A stretch of 6,741 nt of DNA from contig JAFUWP010000155.1 of NCBI GenBank assembly GCA_017483405.1, positions 1 to 6,741 on the forward strand. Reading direction: 5' to 3'. The position numbers were made by a program, and so were the translations under genes. This document shows, piece by piece, positions 1-4,066 of this stretch. Source of the DNA: Oscillospiraceae bacterium (GTDB taxonomy: Bacteria > Bacillota > Clostridia > Oscillospirales > Ruminococcaceae). The notes below the pieces were generated by a model, which saw nothing but the letters and a program-made list of their open reading frames with translations, was not told the DNA's origin and did no database searches. Positions within the stretch are counted from its first letter, which is position 1, and each line of letters opens with the position of its first letter.

Positions 1-212
1 CCGGCAATATTGCATGGCGGCATCCGGAAGATGCCATTGCACAGCGTGAACGTCTGAAACAGAAACGAATCGCCGCCCGTAAGCAGGCAGAAGCCACCGT
101 GTCCAGCCGGAAAGAAGAATCCGCAGAAGTACCCGATGAGATTTCAAACGGCTCTGTGAGCGATTCTGAGGGCATTTCAGAAGAAACAGAATTCATAGAG
201 ATGAATATGTAG
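1..212 (+). CDS. C-terminal end of an unrecognised element-type protein (5' truncated by window)
   Basis: The reading frame is open from base 3 to a TAG stop at 210-212, giving about 69 residues. It begins NIAWRHPEDAIAQRERLKQK, continues as a basic Arg/Lys/Ala-rich helical stretch, and ends in an acidic, Ser/Glu-rich tail finishing EFIEMNM. The basic-then-acidic layout fits the disordered end of a larger protein. I do not recognise the family. From context, a gamma-glutamylcyclotransferase-like gene and an excisionase-like gene follow at once, so it may be the tail of a YodL/DUF4316-type or other large accessory protein of a Clostridia conjugative element; that is a guess from neighbourhood, not from a motif. 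The stop lies 6 bases before the first possible start of the next gene, so the two are very probably co-transcribed. The coding call is fairly secure; the function is unknown. Confidence 0.6.
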   Translation, partial: GNIAWRHPEDAIAQRERLKQKRIAARKQAEATVSSRKEESAEVPDEISNGSVSDSEGISEETEFIEMNM

Positions 213-218
213 CGAAAG

Positions 219-704
219 GTGCGTGATAGGTTGAAAAATAAAGTATATATCGCTTATGGCAGCAATCTGAATCTGGAACAGATGAAATACCGCTGTCCGG
301 ATTCAAAAGTGCTTGGAACAGCCATGCTCCGAGATTATGAATTAGAGTTCAGAGGCGTGGCGACTATCGTAGCGAAGAAAGGTGCATCCGTACCGGTTCT
401 GCTCTGGGAGATTTCTCCGCAGGATGAAAAATCTCTGGACTGCTACGAAGGCTTTCCCAATCTGTATCGGAAAGAAGAATATGAAACCGAACTAAATGGT
501 CAGAAAGTCACCGGAATGGCTTATGTCATGAACAGAGGACAGATTTCAGCACCGAACATCGGCTATCTGAACACTATTATGCAGGGCTACCGTGAAAATG
601 GTCTGGATACAGCATTTCTGAATCAGGCAGTAAACAATTCCCTGAAAAAAGAACATGATGAGGAAACAGAAGAAATCAGCGGATTTCAGATGCGCATGAT
701 ATGA
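219..704 (+). CDS. Gamma-glutamylcyclotransferase-like (AIG2/GGCT fold) protein
   Basis: This is a 161-residue protein of the gamma-glutamylcyclotransferase superfamily, small cytoplasmic enzymes that cyclise gamma-glutamyl groups to 5-oxoproline. The family signature YGSN is at residues 13-16 (substrate-binding loop), and the expected acidic residue is E77 in the CYEGFP stretch, followed by the usual Y-R-x-E-x-Y pattern. A second conserved block, YLNTIMQGYRENGLD, is at 116-130. Length is normal for the family. The substrate is unknown; relatives are common as cargo in Clostridia mobile elements, where their role is unexplained. Start choice is uncertain. GTG at 219 overlaps its only Shine-Dalgarno-like sequence (AAAGG, 215-219), whereas TTG at 231 lies 11 bases after it and gives MKNKVYIAYGSNL, closer to typical N-termini. 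I think TTG 231 is at least as likely. Gene 714 starts 9 bases after the stop, so the genes probably form an operon. Confidence 0.85.
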   Translation: MRDRLKNKVYIAYGSNLNLEQMKYRCPDSKVLGTAMLRDYELEFRGVATIVAKKGASVPVLLWEISPQDEKSLDCYEGFPNLYRKEEYETELNGQKVTGMAYVMNRGQISAPNIGYLNTIMQGYRENGLDTAFLNQAVNNSLKKEHDEETEEISGFQMRMI

Positions 705-713
705 GGGCAATCA

Positions 714-1235
714 ATGAGATATAAGGGATTTTATATAGAAATCATTCCGAAAGAAGTCATCAGGGTAACTGTATCCGGAGAATCAGTGCTCCGAGCCGGA
801 TTCCTGATTCAGATTCTTGACAGCATGGACAGGACAACTGTGATTGACTGTTTTACACTTGCTGAGGGGTTCGAGATTCTGAAAAATAATCCGGAAGAAG
901 CGGAACAGTTCACAAAAGATTACATCAATACGGAAGAAAAAGAACTTTGCAGACTGCTTGACGAATATCACAATCTTGAAAAAGAATATTCTGAAACAGA
1001 GGTGTTTTCAATGCAATACGATAATATGACTATTAATAAAGCTTATAAGATGTTGTTTACAAATTATTTGGATGTTGTCACCCCTGCGGACATCAGCCGG
1101 ATGCTGGGAGTTTGTATCAAGAAGGTATATGATTTGATTCATGAAGGCAAAATCCAGACGATTCCCTGCGGCAGATGCATCAAAGTCGCCAAAGTAGAGA
1201 TTATCTGCTACATTCTGGGAAAAAAGTCAGCATAA
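714..1235 (+). CDS. Two-part protein: unknown N-terminal domain plus excisionase-type helix-turn-helix domain
   Basis: The protein has 173 residues. ATG 714 has a good ribosome binding site (GAGGG, 703-707, 6-base gap). Residues 1-98 form an unnamed domain (KGFYIEI, GFLIQI, CFTLAEGFEI) ending in a Glu/Lys-rich helix. Residues about 115-170 read like a MerR-type excisionase helix-turn-helix: TPADISRMLGVCIKKVYDLI, then HEGKIQTIPCGRCIKVAKVE, the usual recognition helix and wing, with a C-terminal strand/helix that normally sets the domain on DNA. Such domains act as recombination directionality factors or as small regulators. Met100 (base 1011) has its own strong ribosome binding site, so a separate 74-residue DNA-binding protein may also be made, or the long form may be a fusion of two formerly separate genes. 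No integrase follows, although excisionase genes usually sit next to one. The DNA-binding call is good; the role in excision is inferred. Confidence 0.75.
   Translation: MRYKGFYIEIIPKEVIRVTVSGESVLRAGFLIQILDSMDRTTVIDCFTLAEGFEILKNNPEEAEQFTKDYINTEEKELCRLLDEYHNLEKEYSETEVFSMQYDNMTINKAYKMLFTNYLDVVTPADISRMLGVCIKKVYDLIHEGKIQTIPCGRCIKVAKVEIICYILGKKSA
998..1004 (+). promoter_or_regulatory. Internal ribosome binding site before Met100 of the excisionase-like gene
   Basis: AGAGGTG lies 6 bases before an in-frame ATG at 1011 inside the gene that starts at 714. This is better spaced than many true starts in the window and sits exactly at the junction between the unknown N-terminal domain and the helix-turn-helix domain. 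Starting here would give a 74-residue protein, the usual size of stand-alone excisionase-family proteins. Whether it is used cannot be told from sequence. Confidence 0.5.
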
Positions 1236-1251
1236 AAATGCGAATAACAGC

Positions 1252-1280
1252 TTGTCAGCGGCTCATAAATGTGGTATAAT
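1252..1280 (+). promoter_or_regulatory. Strong sigma-A-type promoter pointing antisense into the Xre gene
   Basis: The -35 is TTGTCA at 1252-1257, the spacer is 17 bases, and the -10 is a perfect TATAAT at 1275-1280 preceded by TGG, an extended -10. Transcription would start near 1287. The only gene downstream on this strand side is the 3' end of the minus-strand Xre gene, so the transcript would be antisense to it. No convincing + strand coding region with a ribosome binding site follows before the tRNA. Confidence 0.75.
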
Positions 1281-1300
1281 AACTATGTCAATCATTTATG
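1264..1300. repeat. Inverted repeat around the 1252-1280 promoter (possible operator)
   Basis: CATAAATG at 1264-1271 and CATTTATG at 1293-1300 are perfect 8-base inverted arms 21 bases apart. The left arm lies in the promoter spacer and the right arm just after the expected start site, so a protein bound to both would cover the -10. Candidate binders are the Xre repressor or the excisionase-like protein encoded on either side. The AT-rich composition makes chance matches more likely. Confidence 0.4.
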
Positions 1301-1334
1301 CAGACTTTCTGCCGATGCTTTTTTACATAAATTG

Positions 1335-1802
1335 TTATTTTCTTTTATATTTTTCAAGTCTGGAGAGTTCATTTGCTATTTTAAATAATTCCTGGCGTCC
1401 ATGGTCATTAAGACCATCCACCATAAGTGAAAGAAATTCCTTAAGAGTAACATCTGAATCTTCTTTTTCTGCCGCTTTCTTTAATACATAGTCTAGAAAC
1501 TTTCCATCTACATACCAATCCACATTTTTTTCAATAAGTTTTTCGGCAAAGTAAAGTTCAAGTTCTTCTTCTGTTGTTTTTTCTAAAAAAAGCCAAGAAG
1601 GAACAGAAAAATAATCTACTAGTTTCTTTATTATTTTTAAGTCCCAACCGCTATATCCCCCATTTTCCCAGCTTGAAATTGTACTTTGAGAAACGCCTAA
1701 AAAATCACCAAGCTCCTGCTGAGAAATTCCTTTTTTCTTCCTGATAAATGCCAAATGACTAAGACTATAATCAAACCTATCAAAAATGTCCATAATGTCC
1801 AT
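1335..1802 (-). CDS. Xre-family helix-turn-helix transcriptional regulator
   Basis: This 155-residue regulator has a Cro/C1-type helix-turn-helix at residues about 17-72. FIRKKKGISQQELGDFLGVS provides helices 1-2, QSTISSWENG the recognition helix, and DYFSVPSWLFL the closing helix, matching Xre repressors of phages and integrative elements. Residues 75-155 carry a charged helical tail that may mediate dimerisation; it contains LNDHGRQELFKIANELSRLE and ends KYKRK, a style seen in repressors of Gram-positive mobile elements. The ATG at 1802 is preceded by AAAGGCGG (complement of 1811-1818), which supports this start over Met4. The gene is AT-rich (three 60-base lines I counted give 28-38% G+C), unlike the transporter operon. 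It lies between the element-like genes and tRNA-Leu and faces the former, as element-control repressors often do. Its target is unknown; the inverted repeat at 1264-1300 is a candidate. A + strand promoter fires against its 3' end. Confidence 0.88.
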   Translation of the reverse strand: MDIMDIFDRFDYSLSHLAFIRKKKGISQQELGDFLGVSQSTISSWENGGYSGWDLKIIKKLVDYFSVPSWLFLEKTTEEELELYFAEKLIEKNVDWYVDGKFLDYVLKKAAEKEDSDVTLKEFLSLMVDGLNDHGRQELFKIANELSRLEKYKRK

Positions 1803-1824
1803 GATAAAGACCGCCTTTCGATTT

Positions 1825-1852
1825 TTAGTAAAACATCAAGAATACATGCCAA
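1825..1852 (-). promoter_or_regulatory. Possible promoter of the Xre gene
   Basis: Read on the minus strand, TTGGCA (1852-1847) is followed after 16 bases by TACTAA (1830-1825), about 22 bases before the ATG at 1802. The -10 matches consensus at only 3 of 6 positions, so this is the best candidate rather than a secure call. It would leave a very short leader containing the ribosome binding site. Confidence 0.3.
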
Positions 1853-1890
1853 CTAAACAGTATGGATTTTAATTTATAAAATACATTTAC

Positions 1891-1926
1891 AAAAAAGCAG
1901 ATTTCTCACTTAAGAAATCTGCTTTT
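1891..1926 (-). terminator. Bidirectional intrinsic terminator downstream of tRNA-Leu
   Basis: A perfect 14-base inverted repeat pairs 1893-1906 with 1913-1926 around the 6-base loop CACTTA; the core is AGCAGATTTCT. On the minus strand the hairpin ends in a run of six T (complement of 1891-1896), only 6 bases past the tRNA 3' end, so it terminates tRNA-Leu. On the + strand it ends in TTTT and could weakly stop antisense transcription from the 1252-1280 promoter. It also insulates the Xre gene from tRNA transcription. Confidence 0.88.
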
Positions 1927-1931
1927 ATCAG

Positions 1932-2015
1932 TGCCGCCGACCGGACTTGAACCGGTACGGATTTTACTCCGAGGGATTTTAAGTCCCTTGTGTCTGCCAA
2001 TTCCACCACGGCGGC
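1932..2015 (-). tRNA. tRNA-Leu (anticodon UAA)
   Basis: Reading the minus strand from 2015, the acceptor GCCGCCG pairs perfectly with CGGCGGC (complement of 1933-1939), followed by discriminator A at 1932. The D-arm (TGGTGGAATTGGCAGACAC) is typical of leucine tRNAs. The anticodon stem GGGA/TCCC encloses CTTAAAA, giving anticodon TAA at 1981-1979, which reads UUA. A class II variable arm follows (CTCGGAGTAAAATCCG), then the T-arm with GGTTCAAGTCC. Length is 84, right for tRNA-Leu. The terminal CCA is not encoded: CTG follows the discriminator, so CCA must be added after transcription. Element-like genes lie beyond its 3' side, a common arrangement when an element integrates into a tRNA 3' end. 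Confidence 0.97.
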
Positions 2016-2040
2016 ATATATAAAATTGATCACAAAAATT

Positions 2041-2069
2041 ATTATAGCACAGAATCCGGAATTTGTCAA
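2041..2069 (-). promoter_or_regulatory. Perfect consensus promoter of tRNA-Leu
   Basis: On the minus strand the -35 is TTGACA (2069-2064), the spacer is 17 bases, and the -10 is TATAAT (2046-2041), preceded by TGC, an extended -10. Both hexamers match the sigma-A consensus exactly. Transcription would begin near 2034, about 18 bases before the mature tRNA 5' end, as expected for a highly expressed stable RNA. Confidence 0.92.
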
Positions 2070-2238
2070 GAGGTTTTATGAAAAATATTTTTCCGGATTT
2101 GTCCTGAATTTGTTTATTATGCTGAATTTCTGAAATGCTGTCATATTTTTGCTTTCTAAATTGTCTTACTTAATAAGAGGGAATATTTCAAAAAAAATCA
2201 CAAAAATGTAAGATTCGATTAAGAATTGCTTAAGACTA
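2070..2238. other. AT-rich intergenic spacer between divergent promoters
   Basis: No gene is seen here. The spacer separates the tRNA-Leu promoter from the divergent transporter promoter. It contains several short dyads: ATTTCTGAAAT at 2126-2136, CTTA-N5-TAAG at 2165-2177 and TTAAG-N5-CTTAA at 2219-2233. It also has a partial direct repeat: TCCGGATTTGTC near 2092 resembles TCCGGAATTTGTC near 2055. These may be regulator sites, but AT-rich DNA produces such matches readily. Confidence 0.5.
2219..2233. promoter_or_regulatory. Small dyad just upstream of the transporter promoter
   Basis: TTAAG (2219-2223) and CTTAA (2229-2233) are perfect 5-base inverted arms separated by 5 bases. The dyad ends 5 bases before the -35 at 2239, where an activator could touch RNA polymerase. 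A related dyad, CTTA-N5-TAAG, lies at 2165-2177. No binder can be named. Confidence 0.25.
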
Positions 2239-2267
2239 TTGACAAATGAAAACAACTGTGCTATCAT
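2239..2267 (+). promoter_or_regulatory. Promoter of the transporter operon
   Basis: The -35 is a perfect TTGACA (2239-2244), the spacer is 17 bases, and the -10 is TATCAT (2262-2267), one mismatch from consensus, preceded by TGC, an extended -10. The start site would be near 2274, about 33 bases before the first gene. It shares both TTGACAAAT and CTGTGCTAT, at identical spacing, with the divergent tRNA-Leu promoter. A 27-base dyad overlaps the -10, so this promoter is probably repressible. Confidence 0.9.
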
Positions 2268-2280
2268 GAATAGTACAGTT
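2254..2280. promoter_or_regulatory. 27-base dyad over the -10 and start site (likely operator)
   Basis: AACTGTGCTA at 2254-2263 and TAGTACAGTT at 2271-2280 are inverted arms of 10 bases with one mismatch, around the 7-base centre TCATGAA, which itself contains the palindrome TCATGA. The dyad is centred on base 2267, the last base of the -10, and covers the expected start near 2274, a classic repressor position. In RNA most of the left arm would not be transcribed, so a DNA operator is more likely than an RNA hairpin. The regulator is unknown and not evidently encoded in the window. Confidence 0.65.
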
Positions 2281-2297
2281 AGAGAAAATCAAATTAT

Positions 2298-2303
2298 GGG
2301 AGG
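2298..2303 (+). promoter_or_regulatory. Ribosome binding site that questions the start of the first permease
   Basis: GGGAGG is a near-perfect Shine-Dalgarno sequence. It lies only 3 bases before ATG 2307 but 9 bases before the in-frame TTG at 2313. Normal spacing favours TTG 2313, which would give MQKKFIRTLQNW and lose two residues. Confidence 0.6.
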
Positions 2304-2306
2304 TAG

Positions 2307-3179
2307 ATGCAATTGCAGAAGAAATTCATCAGGACATTGCAGAACTGGAGCTGGCTGATTCCAAGTCTGATTGGTGTGCTGATTTTCTTTGTTATACCGT
2401 TTTGTGTGGTGATATATTATTCCGTGCTGGATAATCCGGTATTTGCGAATTTTGTCGGATTTGAGAACTATCAGAAGTTATTCAAAAATGCGGCATTTCT
2501 ACAGGCTGCGAAGAATACGGGGATATTTTCAGCCATCGCCGTGCCGTTATCGGTGGTGCTGTCGCTGGCGATGGCCTTCGGACTGAATTCCAAAATTCCG
2601 TGTAAAAGCTGGATAAGGTCATGTTTCTTATGTCCGCTGATGGTACCTATCGCATCGGTGGTGCTGGTATGGCAGGTGATATTTCACTATCACGGGACAC
2701 TGAATCAGATAACCGCCTTATTCGGCGCAGAACCGGTCGACTGGCTCAAAACGGAATGGTCATACATGGTGCTGACAATCATGTTTTTATGGAAAACGCT
2801 GGGCTATAATATGATATTGTTCATGTCCGCGATTGCCGGCATCCCGACTGATATTCTGGAAGTCGCCGAACTCGAAGGCGCAAGCGATTTTTATCAGTTT
2901 CTGCATATCAAGTTAAGATACTTATCGCCGACAATTCTGTTTGTGACAATTCTGTCGATTATCAGTTCGTTCAAGATGTTCCGTGAGGTGTATCTGCTGA
3001 CAGGGGATTATCCTTATGAAAGTATGTATCTGTTACAGCATTTCATGAACAATACGTTCAAATCGCTGGATTATCAGAAATTATCAAGTGCGGCGGTGCT
3101 TCTCTCGATTGTGATGGTGATTATCATCGGGATTCTGTATCTGATTGAACGCAAGTACGGAGAGGATGTGGAAGAATGA
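2307..3179 (+). CDS. Sugar ABC transporter permease, MalF-like (CUT1 family)
   Basis: This 290-residue inner-membrane permease belongs to the binding-protein-dependent carbohydrate importers (MalF/UgpA type). About six membrane segments are visible, near residues 14-38, 72-93, 105-127, 151-177, 208-226 and 262-281. The family motif GFENYQKLF is at 51-59, in the first extracytoplasmic loop. The cytoplasmic EAA loop that docks on the ATPase is at 185-208 (EVAELEGAS, then FLHIKLRYLSP), close to the consensus E-A-A-x-x-D-G-A. Length is normal for the Gram-positive family. It is the first gene of its operon, and its last four bases (ATGA, 3176-3179) overlap the next permease, implying translational coupling and a 1:1 heterodimer. 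The start may be TTG 2313. The substrate cannot be read from sequence; no binding protein or ATPase gene is in the window. The family call is secure; sugar as substrate is inferred from family. Confidence 0.93.
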   Translation: MQLQKKFIRTLQNWSWLIPSLIGVLIFFVIPFCVVIYYSVLDNPVFANFVGFENYQKLFKNAAFLQAAKNTGIFSAIAVPLSVVLSLAMAFGLNSKIPCKSWIRSCFLCPLMVPIASVVLVWQVIFHYHGTLNQITALFGAEPVDWLKTEWSYMVLTIMFLWKTLGYNMILFMSAIAGIPTDILEVAELEGASDFYQFLHIKLRYLSPTILFVTILSIISSFKMFREVYLLTGDYPYESMYLLQHFMNNTFKSLDYQKLSSAAVLLSIVMVIIIGILYLIERKYGEDVEE

Positions 3180-4066
3180 GCCGGAAAATCAAACAGCATT
3201 TTGTCACATGGCTTTTGTTTCTGATTGCCGCAGTTTCGGCGATATTGTTTATTCTGCCGACTGTCCTGACTATCAGTAACTCGTTCATGACCGAAAAGGA
3301 AATCAATACCAATTACGGCGCGATGATTGACAGTGCCGGTGCGGATAAGAAAAATTATATCTCCGAAGAACTCAACCTGAAATTTTTACCGGATATGGTC
3401 AGCTTTCAGCAGTATGCATCAGTATTGTTCAAGAGTCCGGATTATTTACTGAAATTCTGGAATTCTGTCATACTGGTTGTGCCGATTACGATATTTCAGG
3501 TATTATTGGCGGCGGTGACAGCTTATGGATTTTCGCGGTATCGGGGGAAGATTCGCGAGATTATCTTTTTCAGCTATATCATTCTGATGCTGATGCCGTA
3601 TCAGGTGACACTCGTGCCGAATTATCTGGTATCGGAATATCTGGGAATCCTGAATACCCGATGGGCGATTGTTCTTCCGGCGGTATTTTCGCCGTTCAGT
3701 GTGTACTTGCTGACCAAAGTCATGCGGAGAATCCCGAAAGCCTATTTTGAAGCCGCAAGACTTGACGGGGCAGGGGAGTTTCAGATTTTCTGGCATATCT
3801 GCCTGCCGTTATGCCGGAGTGCGATGCTTTCTGTCGGACTTCTGGTATTTATCGACTACTGGAATATGGTCGAACAGCCGTTGATTCTGCTCAATAATGA
3901 GGAACAATATCCGCTGTCAGTATTCCTGTCGCAGATTAACAAGGGAGATGTCGGCCTTGCATTTGCAGTAGCGGTAGTTTACATGATTCCGGCATTGCTG
4001 ATGTTTTTGTATGGTGAAGAATATCTTGTCGAGGGTATTACCTACTCCGGCGGTGTGAAAGGATGA
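3176..4066 (+). CDS. Sugar ABC transporter permease, MalG-like (CUT1 family)
   Basis: This 296-residue partner permease of the MalG type starts at ATG 3176, with AGAGGA at 3161-3166 nine bases upstream. TM1 is near 10-33. It is followed by an extracytoplasmic stretch of about 60 residues (38-95) and then the family pattern FWNSVILVVPITIFQ (94-108) leading to AYGFSRYRG (116-124). The EAA loop is nearly perfect at 191-212: FEAARLDGAG, then FWHICLPL. Further membrane segments are near 130-145, 163-180, 214-232 and 260-280. The C-terminus, EGITYSGGVKG, matches the conserved MalG ending. It overlaps both neighbours by ATGA (3176-3179 and 4063-4066). It should pair with the preceding permease, with an ATPase bound at the two EAA loops. 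In Gram-positives that ATPase is often a shared MsmX-type protein encoded elsewhere, which could explain its absence here. The family is certain; the substrate is unknown. Confidence 0.94.
   Translation: MSRKIKQHFVTWLLFLIAAVSAILFILPTVLTISNSFMTEKEINTNYGAMIDSAGADKKNYISEELNLKFLPDMVSFQQYASVLFKSPDYLLKFWNSVILVVPITIFQVLLAAVTAYGFSRYRGKIREIIFFSYIILMLMPYQVTLVPNYLVSEYLGILNTRWAIVLPAVFSPFSVYLLTKVMRRIPKAYFEAARLDGAGEFQIFWHICLPLCRSAMLSVGLLVFIDYWNMVEQPLILLNNEEQYPLSVFLSQINKGDVGLAFAVAVVYMIPALLMFLYGEEYLVEGITYSGGVKG
4057..4062 (+). promoter_or_regulatory. Ribosome binding site of the adaptor gene
   Basis: GAAAGG ends immediately before ATG 4063, leaving no spacing, but lies 12 bases before the in-frame ATG at 4075. 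The second ATG gives MDEQNKSQKRR and is the more plausible initiator, unless the ATGA overlap allows reinitiation by terminating ribosomes at 4063. Confidence 0.45.

Noticed and set aside
783..971. 62-residue minus-strand frame
   Set aside because: It lies wholly opposite the better supported excisionase-like gene, with Phe-rich low-complexity content.
1263..1291. Minus-strand TTGACA at 1291-1286 as a second promoter opposite the orphan promoter
   Set aside because: No acceptable -10 exists at 16-18 bases; the best, TATGAG, matches 4 of 6 at 18-base spacing, and no gene needs it.
1300..1324. Small hairpin GCAGA-CTT-TCTGC followed by T's as a terminator for the orphan promoter
   Set aside because: The stem is only 5 pairs and the T-run begins 6 bases after it, so it would not be an efficient intrinsic terminator.
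1252..1491. 79-residue + strand frame, with ATG at 1285 just after the orphan promoter
   Set aside because: It has no ribosome binding site, its ATG sits about at the transcription start, and most of it is antisense to the Xre coding frame.
1887..2069. 60-residue minus-strand open frame
   Set aside because: It is the well-known false translation of tRNA-Leu (VVELADTRDLKSLG) plus its promoter and terminator.
2621..3312. Two 62-residue frames, one on each strand, within the permease genes
   Set aside because: They are shadows of the two permeases, whose motifs run through the same bases.
3503..3796. 97-residue minus-strand frame
   Set aside because: It is opposite the MalG-like gene, including its EAA motif, and has no family resemblance.
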